The notes beneath the pieces are model-generated. The model worked only from the letters and a program-made list of their open reading frames with translations, was not told the DNA's origin and ran no database searches. A DNA stretch of 64,000 nucleotides, taken from positions 4,466,726 to 4,530,725 of the forward strand of contig NC_080181.1 of NCBI RefSeq assembly GCF_950295315.1, read 5' to 3'. Positions within the stretch are counted from its first letter, which is position 1, and every line of letters begins with the position of its first letter. This document shows, piece by piece, positions 12,885 through 23,670 of this stretch. The DNA comes from Erinaceus europaeus (taxonomy: Eukaryota > Chordata > Mammalia > Eulipotyphla > Erinaceidae). Both the position numbers and the translations under genes were made by a program.

Positions 12885-13172
12885 TTTTTGCCTCCAGAGT
12901 TATTGCCGGGACTTGGTGTCTGCACCACACATCCACTGCTCCTGGAGACCATGTTTCCCCTTTTGTTGCCCTTATAGTTTTATCATTGTTGTGGTTATTA
13001 TTGTTGTTGTTGCTGCTGTTGTTGGACAGGACAGAGAGGAGGGGAGACAGAAAAGGGGAGAGAAAGACAGACACCTGCAGACCTGCTCCACCACCTGCGA
13101 AGCAACTCCCCTGCAGGTGGGGAGCCGGGGGCTCGAACCGGGATCCTGACGCCGATCTTTGCGTTTCACACT
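12838..13172 (-). repeat. long-type ERI SINE, - strand, with (TTTA)n tail tract
   Basis: About 12 units of TTTA (12839-12888), the - strand form of the A-rich tail, lead into TTGCCTCCAGAGTTATTG, the TTGTTGTTG segment, the CCTGCAGG body and GGGGGCTCGAACCGGGATCC. The right end stops after the B box, so the tRNA-like 5' end is cut off. Confidence 0.85.
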
Positions 13173-13275
13173 GAATTTTCTTTTATAGTGCTTTCCTTCC
13201 TGCTTTTCTTGAGAAACAATTGACATTTAACATGAACTTACTTTAAAGTGTACAGCATAGTGATTGTAAATACAG

Positions 13276-13876
13276 GCATGCTTTTATTTTTTTGCCTCCA
13301 GGGTTAATGTTTGGGTTTCAGTGTCAGTACTACTAATCCACTGCTCCTGGTGGACATTTATTCCATTTTATTGGATAGGACAGAGAGAAATTGAGGGAGT
13401 CGGGCTGTAGCGCAGCGGGTTAAGCGCAGGTGGCGCAAAGCACAAGGACCGGCATAAGGATCCTGGTTCGAACCCGGCTCCCCACCTGCAGGGGAGTCGC
13501 TTCACAGGCGGTGAAGCAGGTCTGCAGGTGTCTGTCTTTCTCTCCTTCCTCCTCTCTGTCTTCCCCTCCTCTCTCCATTTCTCTCTGTCCTATCCAACAA
13601 CAACAACAACAATAACTACAACAATAAAAAAAAACAAGGGCAACAAAAGGGAATAAATAAATAAAATAACTATTTAAAAAAAAGGACAGAGAGAAATTGA
13701 GAGAGGAAGAGGAGATAGAGAGGGAAAGAAAAAGATAAACACCTGTGGACCTGCTTCACCACTTGTAAGGTGTCCCTCCTGCAGGTGGGGAGCTGAGGAC
13801 TCAAACCTGAATCCTTTCGGGGGGGTCTTGCATGTCACCTATCCGTGCTTAACTGGGTGTGCCACTGCCCCGCCTC
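13276..13876 (-). repeat. older - strand SINE interrupted by a younger + strand SINE
   Basis: The left piece (TTGCCTCCAGGGTTAATG to GGACAGAGAGAAATTGA) and the right piece (GGACAGAGAGAAATTGAGAG to GCCACTGCCCCGCCTCCC) form one long-type SINE once the insertion at 13395-13683 is removed. The host copy is more diverged than the insert. Confidence 0.9.
13395..13683 (+). repeat. young ERI-type SINE inserted into an older SINE
   Basis: This is a near-complete copy. It has the head GGGAGTCGGGCTGTAGCGCA, an A-box-like TAGCGCAGCGGG, a B box GGTTCGAACCC, the body and a 3' end AACAAAAGGGAATAAATAAA with an A-rich tail. A 17-bp perfect duplication, GGACAGAGAGAAATTGA, flanks it at 13378-13394 and 13684-13700. 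Confidence 0.95.
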
Positions 13877-14055
13877 CCAGGCATACCTTTTTGTGTTGCA
13901 CTTTATAAAGTTGCATTTTTACATACTGAAGATTTGCCACAGCCTCCAGTGTACCTCTATGTACCTATTTTTCCAACAGCATGTTCTTACTTCATTTTGT
14001 GTGCCATATTTTGATAATTCTTATAGTATTTCAGGTATTTTTATTATCATCCTAT

Positions 14056-14149
14056 TTGGTTTTTGTGTTCAGGTTTGTTGCTGGGACTTAACTTAGTGCC
14101 AGCCCTATGAACCCACTGCTCCTGGTGGTCCTTTTTTTTTTTTCCCTTC

Positions 14150-14196
<47 letters not shown>

Positions 14197-14378
14197 TTTG
14201 TTTCCTTCTATTTTACTGGATAAGGCAGAGGGAAGGGTGATAGGGATAGAAATACAGACACCTGCAGACCTGCTTCACTGCTTATAAAGCATCCCCACTG
14301 TAGGTAGGGAGTTGGGGCTCAAACCTGGTCCTTGCTTGTATTCTTCCACATAGTATCATGTGTGCTTAGCTTAACTGT
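14056..14378 (-). repeat. diverged long-type SINE, - strand, with internal (TTTC)n
   Basis: GTTGCTGGGACTTAACTTAG and CCACTGCTCCTGGTGGTCC match the 3' extension. A TTTC microsatellite (about 14146-14197) follows, then GCAGACCTGCTTCACTGC and a worn head. Confidence 0.75.
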
Positions 14379-14781
14379 GTTTTTTGTGAACCTTGGTGTC
14401 AGTGTGCACCCATAAAAGATGGAGAACTTAACTGATAAATGTAGTGCTCTCTGACTGGCCCATAACGAGAAATCCCCGACTTTGCTCCCTCTCCTCAAGA
14501 CCCACCATCCCTGAGTCGTAACAGTACTGCAGTCAGACTGTTAGTAACCCTGCAGTGGTTTCTAAATGGCAAGCAAAGGAAAGACTGACCCACATGGATT
14601 CAGAGTGCTGGCACCGAGTCCCGGTGATAACCCTGCTGGCAGAGAGATCGAGACCCCTGAAACCGTAAGCTTTATGTTCCGTCTACTGTCTGTGTTCCAC
14701 ATGGAACAACAAAGTCCAGTGACAGCACATCTGTTCACAGCAAGTTCTGCTGGGTATTTTAAGATTGCTGTTAACACCACT

Positions 14782-15010
14782 GCACAGGCAGTGGTGCACC
14801 AGATAGAGTACACATGGTACTGTGCTCAAGGACCCAGGTTCAGGCTTCTGGTCTGCACCTGCAGGGGAGAAGCTTCTTAGGCCATGAAGCAGTGCTGCTC
14901 AGGTGTTAGTCTTTCCCCCTCTCTACCTGCCTCCCTTTCTACCCTCTCAATTTCTCTCTGTCTCTCAAAATACAGAAAAAAAAGATTTTAAAAAAACAAA
15001 ACAAAACATT
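14782..15010 (+). repeat. SINE (second, GGTGGCGCACC-type head), + strand
   Basis: GCAGTGGTGCACCAGATAGAG, CAAGGACCCAGGTTCAGGC, CACCTGCAGGGGAGAAGC and a CT-rich tail ending in an A-rich run show the second SINE head type of this genome. Confidence 0.75.
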
Positions 15011-15457
15011 GATCAGTTAAAAAAATTCTTTCTCAAAACCTTCCTGCTCACTGAGAGGGCCCCTTCTCCTGCGCTCTGATGTAGGTGCTCATGGAGATGG
15101 GCACAGTACTCATGCTGCTGGCACAGCACCCATTCAACAGCCTGTGGATAGGAGGGTTATGTCCACTGCCAGGTCTTATTATTTTAAGGAGTCATTTCCT
15201 AAGGCTACAGCTATGGTGACTTCCATCTATGGTGACTTCCATGGTGCATTTGGGAAAGCCAGTTGAAACCCTCTGGAAAGGAGTCACCATTCTAGTGGCC
15301 ATTTAGAACATTTGAGATCCTATTGAGAAAAGTCAAACTATTAACATGAATATAAGTTTGAAAGACATTTTCCTCAGCTGCCATGGATGACTTTCAAGGG
15401 TTCAAGACTTCAGTGGAAGTACTCACTGCAGTACCAATAGCACCAGTAGTACCAAGA

Positions 15458-15650
15458 GCACGTGGACAGTGGCACACCCAGCTGCACACACATATTACCT
15501 ACTGCACAAGGACCTGGGTTCAAATCCCCATCCCCATCTGGAGGAAGTTTTGTGACCAGTTTATCAGTGCTGCAGGTGCCTCTCCTCTCTGTCTCTTTCT
15601 CCTTCTATCTCTCTTTCTAACTGTCAAGACAAAGAAGGGACAAATAGTCA
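15458..15650 (+). repeat. SINE (second head type), + strand
   Basis: GTGGACAGTGGCACACCCAG, CAAGGACCTGGGTTCAAATC and a CTCTCTGTCTCTTTCTCC tail. Diverged copy, ends approximate. Confidence 0.7.
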
Positions 15651-17651
15651 TGGGGAGTTATTGAGTTATCTTGCAGGCACTAAACTGTTGACAAGTCAGA
15701 TGGCAAAAAAAAGAAAAAAGAAAAAGAGAAAATAGCAAGAGGACTAGAAATGCAGCTTGAAGATGTAACAGAATTGCTACAATCTTGTGATAAAACTTAA
15801 ACTAACAGGAGTTGCTTCTTACAGATGAACAAAGGAAGTGATTCCTTGAGATGAAATCTGGTAAAATTGCTGAGATCATTATTGAAATGACAAAGGATTG
15901 AGAATATTAGCTAAACTCAACTGATGAATCAGCAGAGGGTTTGAGAGGACTGGATCCTGCCTAGAAGCTATACCTTAAAGAGGCCTTGCATGCTATCGAG
16001 TAATCTTTCCTGAAACAGTCAGTTGAAACAACAGACTTCATTGTCTTATTTTTGAAACTTACCCTACCAACCCTTAGCCACCTTCAATATCAAGGCAAGA
16101 CTCTCCACCAGCAAAAGCAGTTTTGTCTTTCTGAAGGCGCAGGTGGGCAGGCGGGCAGGTGGTGGTTAGCTTTTCCCAGCAAGGAAGTCTGAGATGAATG
16201 TGAATAGGCATGCATGTGTATATATTTTACAAATGGTGCCAAGTGAAGCCGCAGTGGAATAATATCAGCAAGTGACTTGCTTCCATCATTTGACCATGTG
16301 CTGATGGTCATAAGATTCAGGACTCAGGGATGAGCCATGGAAGGAATATGCGGATCCTTATTTCCCTGCCCTTCTACACAGTGAAGCGAGTTCCTTTCCT
16401 GTGTGTCTTATCCCCAGCAGGCACCAGAACAGGGATTCCCTACTGACAGTATGTAGCAGGGGCTTTGAGACGTGGTGTCAGAGCACACACACACGCCACA
16501 GGTTGTTCTGCAGTGATAACTACAACTACCAGCCACTCAGTGGACGAGTTGCTTGCTGTGCATGTAAATCAGGACAGTTCACCCTCGTCACTGCCACATC
16601 ATTATTCCTTAGCTGTATTCTTGGCAGTTTCTTGGGAGAGGGAGAGACAAAGGTGTATCCAGTTCTCTGGAATTCTGAGGGAGCTCAAGAGAGCTAAGTC
16701 ATCAGAGTAACCTTGAATGTGCATGCGACTGAAGGAAGGCGGCTGATGGCTGCTGCTGCAGACAGCCCACATGTGCACAGCGAGAGATGAAGTCCTGTTC
16801 ATGGAGCAAAGCTCCCATGGACCTGAGATCTGGCCCTGTGAATGCAGGCATTTATTTCAATGGAGCCAGTGATATGTTCACAGAACTTTTTCTCTCACCT
16901 CCCTGGCTCCAACAGTTGTTAACCTTTATAGTAGTATATAAATTCCACATCAGTTTTTCGGGTGTGTAAAATGCTGTGTGAATATCTCCCAATAAATAAT
17001 TAATAGTCCTTCATCCAAGAAGGTAATATATGGGAGTGAATTTATTGTTTATGATTATATCAGTATCGCTTAAAAGCTATATGCTGGGGCACAAAGGCGA
17101 GGCTGATGTGTAAAATTGCTAATGCAGGCGCATAGCCTGGAAAATCATCCCTTTTAATAGCTTTCTTCGTTTAACAGTCCTTCATTTTAACATGTTCCTT
17201 TTCAACTGCAGATTTGGTGATTTGGTGCAATGAAGGAGAAATTTATCCCTTTGACACATTTATCCTTTTAATAGTTATTCATTTGAAAAGTTTTAGTGGG
17301 TGCCTATATGTTTTGCACTTTGCAAAAAATTATTCTCAATAGTTTTTTTTAATGATTATTCATTTAAATCTGTCCTAACTCCATGGAACTGTTGGTAAGA
17401 TTTCTTTAAGCTCCAGCCTCCTGAGGGTTCTAGAAAGGCAATAATGCTTCTACCAACCTGTGGGTTTTCCAGAAACTCCACTGCCTTGGGACCCCAAAAG
17501 TCAGTCACAGTGCTAGGAGGAAGGAGTGAAACTGAACTAGCCACTAGTCCTTGCGCACGACTATAGTGCTGATCAGAATGTACATTTGTTATCACAGAGC
17601 GTTTATGACAGGAGGATTCTCAGAGACAGCACCTACCTCTAAAAAATATTT

Positions 17652-17808
17652 CCCTGGCCAGAAACAACTCACTTAAGTAGTGTCCTGCTTTGCCATGTGT
17701 ATGACCCAAGTTCAAGCTCAGCCCCAGAACACTGAGGGAAGCCTCAGTGCTATGATCTTTCATCCCTCTTTCTTACTGCCTCTGCCTCTCTGTTTCTGTC
17801 TGAAAAAG
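17652..17808 (+). repeat. old tRNA-derived SINE, + strand
   Basis: The head CCAGAAACAACTCACTTAAG, a B-box-like CAAGTTCAAGCTC and a CTCTGCCTCTCTGTTTC tail match the layout of the copy at 66-262. Confidence 0.6.
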
Positions 17809-18030
17809 TAGCCCCAGAGTGGAGACAAAAGAAAAACAGTTCTCAAACTCTATTTTAGAAATTCAGATCTGTCACATTTTTATTTCTTTAGTGAAATATG
17901 ACCATTCTAACTTCAAGCAAGTCTTAAGGATTTTACCCATGCTAAGTAGGGTTACAGTGAACCTTGTTATAGGAAGACTTAAATCCCACTGCTATATATT
18001 GTCCTCACTTTGGCCCATTTTCATCCATAG

Positions 18031-18101
18031 TTCCGAAGACGGCACCCACCAACGTGAGTGGGAGAAGTGGAAGGCGGCACGAATTAGTCATCGCCTGGGA
18101 G
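18031..18101 (+). CDS. CNTN5: contactin-5 exon: start of FnIII-2
   Basis: The acceptor is TTTTCATCCATAG and the donor GGGAG/GTAAGA. At 71 nt this is the smallest complete internal exon here. It enters at phase 1 and leaves at phase 0. It encodes [20 protein letters not shown] followed by AWE, giving the first strands of the second FnIII domain, with the core Trp and an NVS glycosylation sequon. Confidence 0.95.
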
Positions 18102-18394
18102 GTAAGAAGGCCTATACCCTGATGCCAACACTGTTTACTTCCCTAGAAGAGGAGACTACATGCAGACTGGCATAGAGAAAGAGCAAGTTCTCTTTAGAAG
18201 AGACTTAGAAGTCATTGGATCATGCATTGTCTGTTTGCGTACCACTCATGTTTTCCTCTGATGTCTGTGTTTGATTGTTATTCACAATTAAGTAACACTT
18301 TGGCTTACTTGGGAGCTAAAACAATTGGGAGGAAGGAATGAACCGCCCTTGATTTCGTGATGAACTATCTCGTTATGTCCCTACAGTTCTAGTA

Positions 18395-18455
18395 ATAGGA
18401 TACTTTTCCTCATTTTACAAATTGTGAAACTGAGGCACAGTTGAAGTCCTTTCTG
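18395..18455 (-). repeat. MIR fragment (short)
   Basis: CTCATTTTACAAATTGTGAAACTGAGGCACAG matches the MIR core on the - strand in layout. Only about 60 bases are recognisable. Confidence 0.5.
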
Positions 18456-19466
18456 TGATACCAGCCCTCTCTCAGTACTGATTATCTCTGCTTTCTAGGA
18501 AAGGAAGGAGGTAGGAGGAGTCAGAATATAAGAGGGCTCCTTATTTCCATAGTTTCTTTTTTTTTTTTTTCAGTATTAACTTAGCTTATTTTCCAGCATG
18601 ACTGTGCTTTAGAATATGGAAATGTCTATTTGAGAAAACTGAACAAAACCATGATGTTAAGGACCTCTATTAATAATCAAGATGACTGAAGGTGAGGTGG
18701 GGGGAGGAAGAGAGGAGCCTTTTATTTACACACTGGCCAGGAGCTCAGATCATGCTGAGAACTCTGGCCCCAGACAAAGTGACAAGCTTATCCAGGGGGT
18801 GCAGGCTGAGAGCAAAAGGTAGCATCACAGAAGCAGAGGCTGCAAGGTTAAAAGGTGGGGCTTGGAACCATTGCTAAGGTCTGGTTGCCTTAGTTACTGT
18901 TACCTTTCCTGCAGAGCTGTGTCTGGGAAAGTTTAGCCCCAGCATAAGGTTCACCACTGGGGTGGACCACTCCACTCATACACCTTTTAGCAGGGCGGAA
19001 GCCAGCCAGGGTTACAGAAGCTGCCTTCTAAGTCAGATTTCAGTCTGGCCTTCATCGCCTCTGCTTTGTCATCACTTGCTCACCCGGCACAGGCCTGCCT
19101 GTGTCGCTGTCCTGACCACCTGCACTATCTCAGACTTTCTACACATGCTGAACCCTTTGTTATATTTTCTGTCCTGTACTGAGGCCTACTTACAAATGCA
19201 TCATAATCAGATTATAAGTATATGCAGGCACTAAAATCTGGAAATGCCCTATTACTGACATTGTCTTAACAGAAAAGAAATGTGCAGAGAAACTCCATGT
19301 GCCAATGAGAAATTGCCCATGAGCACAACCCCCTTTCTCTGTCCATTCAATAAAACTTTGTGTCCTGTTGTTTTTGTTTTCATTCTACAAAGGTATTAAA
19401 TCCCCAGTACCTGACCTTCACTGACATCAGATCTCTGCAAATGGAATTGCTGTTTCCTGTCAGCTC

Positions 19467-19790
19467 TGTGTCTGAACTTGGGCTATATGATAAAAAATGT
19501 CATAGGCAGAGTGGCTTATAACCAACAGAAATGTCATGCCTTCATTCTGGACGCTACAAGTCTAAGACCAAGCCTTTGGTGAACTCTGGTCTAAGGAAGA
19601 CCTGCTAACTGGTTCTTAGTGGTACTTAGTTGCCAGTTTTCTTGCAGGGCCTTCAATCGGCATCTAGAGCGAGAGAGTTCCCCTGAAGTTCCTTTGTAAG
19701 GAAGGGCACTCACCTCAGTTGTGAGGATGTGACCCTCATGATCTCATCACCTCCAAATGAAGCCACTTTTAAGATATCAACAGGTGACAC
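19467..19790 (-). mobile_element. MaLR-type LTR (MST/MLT1-like), - strand
   Basis: On the - strand the order of blocks follows the MST/MLT1 LTR: GAGGTGATGAGATCATGAGG, then GTGCCCTTCCTTACAAA, then GAACTCTCTCGCTCTAGAT, then ATTTCTGTTGGTTATAAGCC and CTATGACATTTTTTATCATA near the end. This is an ancient eutherian repeat; ends are approximate. Confidence 0.75.
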
Positions 19791-20284
19791 AGAATTCAGT
19801 CTATATCAGTTTCATTTTGATAGGTTTTGTCTCTCCTCCAGCTTAGAACTTATTTTTCCTCATTAAAAATCAAAAGAAGGCCCTGCTTATAAATAGAAAA
19901 TGGGCGTCTGTAAGTACTGAGTATTATGTTGGGTGGTGGTTAGGGCCTGCTCCAGGATGAATCTGTTACTGCACCCACAGATTACAACTGTTTTCATGAT
20001 AGCAAGCATAAAATTGCAATCAAGGACTAAAACCCTGGGAGAAAGGACTGACATCCTTACCTAATGGGTTTCTGCACCAGGTTTTCCTGCCCTGCAAAAC
20101 CTGAGAGTTTTCCAGCATGGTGTATTCTGGCATGGAGCCTAAGGGTCTGCTTGTCATGTACAAGGCCAGTGGGAGCAAAGCTATTTTACCTCAGGAGTTA
20201 ACGACATCCTTGATATGTTTCCTAACTACAAGCTGAGATCATTTACTTTTTTCATCTTGCACTGTTAAAGTCCTTAATTTTTTT

Positions 20285-20575
20285 AATTTAATTTTTATTA
20301 TTGTCAACAGGGTTATCTCTGGGGCTCGATGCTTGCACAATGAATCTACCACTCCCAGTAGCCATTCCTTTTTTTCTATTTCTTTTTATAGGATAGGATA
20401 GAGGAAAATTAAGAGGGGAGTGGGACACAGAGAGGGAAAGAGAGAAAGAGAGACATGTGCAGACCTGCGTCACTGCTCATGAAGCATCCCCCTGCAAGTG
20501 AGGAGTGGGGCTCAAACCCTAGCCCTTGCACATGGTGATATGTGCACCTAACCAGGTGCACCACAGCACGGCCCC
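20285..20575 (-). repeat. long-type SINE, - strand
   Basis: AGGGTTATCTCTGGGGCTCG, CACTCCCAGTAGCCATTCC, GCAGACCTGCGTCACTGC and ACCAGGTGCACCACAGCAC show a complete but diverged long-type copy with the second head type. Confidence 0.85.
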
Positions 20576-20719
20576 CAGTAATAACTGTTTCATTTTACTA
20601 AATCGTGTCCATAAGTTGATGAATTGCAAGTGCCAGATATTCAATTCAGAGATTGACAGCTGCTTCCGCAAAGTTCATATTCTAATGAACACAAACAAGT
20701 AAACTAACACTGTTTGTAT

Positions 20720-20832
20720 CTTGATTCACCATTCGTGAAGCACTCCACTACACGTAGGAAGCGGGGGCTCGAACCCCGGTACTTTTGCATGGTGATATGT
20801 AGGCTTACCCAGGTGCGCCATCGCCCAGCACC
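20720..20832 (-). repeat. SINE fragment, - strand (head half)
   Basis: Only the tRNA-like half is present: GGGGGCTCGAACCCCGGTAC and CCAGGTGCGCCATCGCCCAG. It lies about 145 bases after another SINE. Confidence 0.75.
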
Positions 20833-21007
20833 TGCCTTTTGTTTGTCAAAGTCACCGGTTGATTGTGTTGTTTTTGGTGTCCAGTGTAGAATATAGACTT
20901 GATAGTCTCCTATTCTCTAGTCATCCATAATTTGTGAAGATCAAAAACTTAGAAGTGTTGTTAACTCAGTTATTTTGCTGATAATTAACTGCATTTTTCT
21001 TCTTTAG

Positions 21008-21242
21008 CCAGTATCTGAAGAGTTTCAGAATGGGGAAGGCTTTGGCTATATTGTGGCTTTCAGGCCCAATGGAACACGGGGCTGGAAGGAAAAGATGGTG
21101 ACATCCTCCGAAGCCTCAAAGTTCATTTACCGGGATGAAAGTGTCCCTCCTCTCACTCCCTTTGAAGTGAAGGTCGGCGTTTATAACAATAAAGGAGATG
21201 GACCTTTTAGTCAGATTGTGGTCATCTGTTCAGCTGAAGGAG
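21008..21242 (+). CDS. CNTN5: contactin-5 exon: main part of FnIII-2
   Basis: The acceptor is TTCTTCTTTAG and the donor GGAG/GTCAGT. The exon is 235 nt, entering at phase 0 and leaving at phase 1. It encodes [20 protein letters not shown] and on through [10 protein letters not shown] to [19 protein letters not shown]. The FnIII strand-F motif is [10 protein letters not shown], and NGT is a glycosylation sequon. This is the most diagnostic contactin-5 exon in the window. An open frame continues past the donor to a stop at 21254, but the GT donor and the next exon's frame set the end at 21242. Confidence 0.97.
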
Positions 21243-22310
21243 GTCAGTTTCCTTAATCCTGTTATTTTAATTCTACACTTTAGGATCTTATTCTGTTATA
21301 TAAATGAGGTGTTATTGCACATAGAGTAGAAAGTATAGATGTGCCAAAGAGAAAATAAGTCACAGATAGCTCTATTTTAAATCTATTTTTCAATTATTTT
21401 CCTATTAAATTTTAATTTAAAAATTAATCACCCTGTGCATATTGTGTTATGTTCATTTCCTAAAAAAATATATATATCTTTGGCACATGATACTGGGCAA
21501 TGTTATAAATCCTGTTGTTGTTCTCTTGACTGACATTGAAGCAGTCCTCTTTAGTTTAAAATTTAGGGACTTGTATATCTTAACATAGTAAATTTATACA
21601 AAATAAGTTCATATAAAGTCTTGATTATGTGACCAACACATGTTTATTTCATAGCATACTATTTCGTTCATAAAACATTGTCCTGGTAGGAGATCAAATA
21701 GGGTTTTCTGTTGCAAACTTCAACACATGGCATCATGAAATCGTCACAACTGTCTTATTTAATAGGAATCATGATCTGCATTGTGGGTAAGAGACAAAGA
21801 GGAATTGAAATTCACAGAGAATAGGGAGTTTGCAAACATCTATACAGCTTGTGATCGAAAGTTCATCCCAAGTCTTTGACTTTTCTGTGTCATTTTGCCT
21901 CTGCATGCTTAGCTTTAGCTGACGCTCAAGACGGTGTCGGGTAGCCGAGATCCGATGGACTGTAAGGTCATTTTACAGATGAGTACACTGTAAACTAGGA
22001 TTTATTCTAGATTGGTATCATTAACTAGTAAGTACAAACTCAAATTCCTACATCAAAATTCCTGGTTCTTTCAAGTCAATACAAAAATGTGATTTTTTTT
22101 TTTTTAGTGAGATACTATAATAAATCTAGCTCCCCCAATTAGATTGTTCCTTCAACCAAAATTTTGTGCTTCTATTCTGTATTCAAAATATCATTTAATT
22201 GTCCCAGAGTAGGCAGTGATATGAAACTTTGGTATGTAATTGAAAGAGAAAATGCCATATTCTTTTTAAGTCACTTGTCAAATCACTTTGCTTGAAAAGA
22301 AGTGAATGTC

Positions 22311-22416
22311 GGAGCCAGGCAGTGGCGCACCTGGTTAAGCACTCACGTTACAGTGCACAAGAACCCAGGTTCAAGCCCCTGATCCCCACCTTCAGGGGGA
22401 TATAAATGTTTTTTTA
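22311..22416 (+). repeat. short SINE copy with 16-bp target-site duplication
   Basis: It carries the second head type (GGCAGTGGCGCACCTGGTTA, B box AGGTTCAAGCCCC) but stops soon after TTCAGGGGGATATAAATG and a T/A run, so most of the body is missing. AAAAGAAGTGAATGTC (22295-22310) and AAAAGAAGTGAGTGTC (22417-22432) flank it with one mismatch, so it inserted in this short form. Confidence 0.9.
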
Positions 22417-23341
22417 AAAAGAAGTGAGTGTCCTTAAAATGAAACTTTTTTAATGAGTTAAGACATGCAATATGCTTAAAAATAAAGTCCTGTGTTCATA
22501 GCAGTGGATATTCTACTCTCCTCCTTGGCCATCCCTGCAGGTCCACAGGTGTTTGTGATCATATACTTGTCAGGGCACAGCTGAATCTGTAAAGCAAGTT
22601 TCACTTCATTGTTCTTCTAGTAACCTAGTCAGTCCACTTGTTAACGGGATAAAAATCCCTGTACATTCTTCGATCCAGTAAGGAACAGAGTCAGCTGGAC
22701 ACTCTATTTCAGTGCATGGCACTATTCTTCCTCTTCAAAGCATGGATACTAGTTAGCCTGTCCAGAGGACCATGGAGAGGCTCCCTCACTCAGTTGACAC
22801 CAAGCTGAGAGTGACCATGAGCCAGACGCAGTGCTAGACACAGCCCCCAGAATCCATGTCGCTTGCAAGGAGGCACAGAACACCAGGTCTTCAGCTCTTT
22901 CCCTACTGGCTCCTAGGTGGAGGAGGCTCAAACAACCAGCACATACTTCACTAGGAGCTTACACGCATCCCCAGGACCCTATCCTATTCTTCTCAAGAAA
23001 GCCTTTTCACAAATGAGAATTGCAGGGTCCTAGGGAAAATCATGGATGTGCCGTTAAAAAGGACTCATCGTTTGTAAACACTGATAGTTGGTAGTTCATT
23101 TGAGAAATGGCCTTGGCCCTTACGATTCTGAGGGAGACTACAAACAGTTCTTCTGCTAATGCCCATGTGCCTTTGAAGCCTTTGGGAGGTCTCCCAAACA
23201 CAAGAAACCCTGAATGAGTGCCAGAGCTAGCCAGTCAGACACAGCACCAGGGCTCTCCCAGAAGGAGAGGCCTGCCAGGACCTCTGTGCATGTAAGGCAA
23301 CTGCATGCACCTTGACCCCAGCAGAAAAAGCACTATGCTTT

Positions 23342-23670
23342 TTTTTCCTTTCTCTCCCCCCCTTCCTTCCTTTCTTTCTTTCTTTTTTTTTTCCCCCCTC
23401 CATGGTTATCGCTGGGGCTTTGTGCCTGCACTACAAATCCACTAATCCTATGGCCGTTTTTTTAAAATTTATTTTTAAGACAGAGAAATTGAGTAGGGAG
23501 GAGAAGATAGAGAGGGAGAGAGACAGACACCTGCAGACCTGCTTCACCGCTTGTGAAGTGACCCCCCTCTCCGTGGGTGGGTACCAGGAGGCTTGAACCC
23601 GGAAATCTTGTGCCAGTCCTTGTGCTTCATGCTATGTGCAATTAACCCGCTGTGCTACTGCCCGGCCCCC
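23342..23670 (-). repeat. long-type SINE, - strand
   Basis: TTCC/TTTC-rich tail sequence leads into TGGTTATCGCTGGGGCTTTG, GCAGACCTGCTTCACCGC and CCCGCTGTGCTACTGCCCGG. CACTATGCTTT near 23331 and CACTGTGCTTT near 23672 are a likely duplication. Confidence 0.85.

Larger units (their letters stand above)
6279..18030 (+). other. CNTN5: CNTN5 intron, phase 1, 11.8 kb, between FnIII-1 and FnIII-2
   Basis: Non-coding. From left to right it holds an LTR-like segment (6470-6817), about 2.2 kb of unique AT-rich sequence, a degenerate SINE near 9087, further unique sequence to 11.5 kb, a degenerate SINE (11515), a cluster of ERI-type SINEs (12838-14378) with one insertion nested inside another, two + strand SINEs (14782, 15458), and an AT-rich block at 16,990-17,340 that may be conserved non-coding sequence. 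No exon-like open frame with splice sites was found. Confidence 0.9.
18102..21007 (+). other. CNTN5: CNTN5 intron, phase 0, 2.9 kb, inside FnIII-2
   Basis: Non-coding. It contains a MIR-like trace near 18,400, a GC-richer segment at 18,690-18,960, a MaLR-type LTR on the - strand (about 19,467-19,790), and two SINE pieces (20285, 20720). Confidence 0.9.

Noticed and set aside
12803..13226. Several 60-123-codon open frames containing PCRWGAGGSN or RLPTCRGVASQ
   Set aside because: These strings recur at every ERI-type SINE and are translations of the repeat.
13395..13500. tRNA gene candidate (A- and B-box-like blocks)
   Set aside because: The boxes belong to the tRNA-derived SINE head; the cloverleaf is incomplete and the SINE body follows.
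18690..18960. GC-richer segment with TAAATAAAAGG-type sequence on the - strand, considered as an LTR
   Set aside because: I could not define TG...CA ends or duplications, so it was not listed as an element.
21053..21256. 67-codon open frame ending at 21254
   Set aside because: It is the contactin exon read through its donor; the exon ends at 21242.
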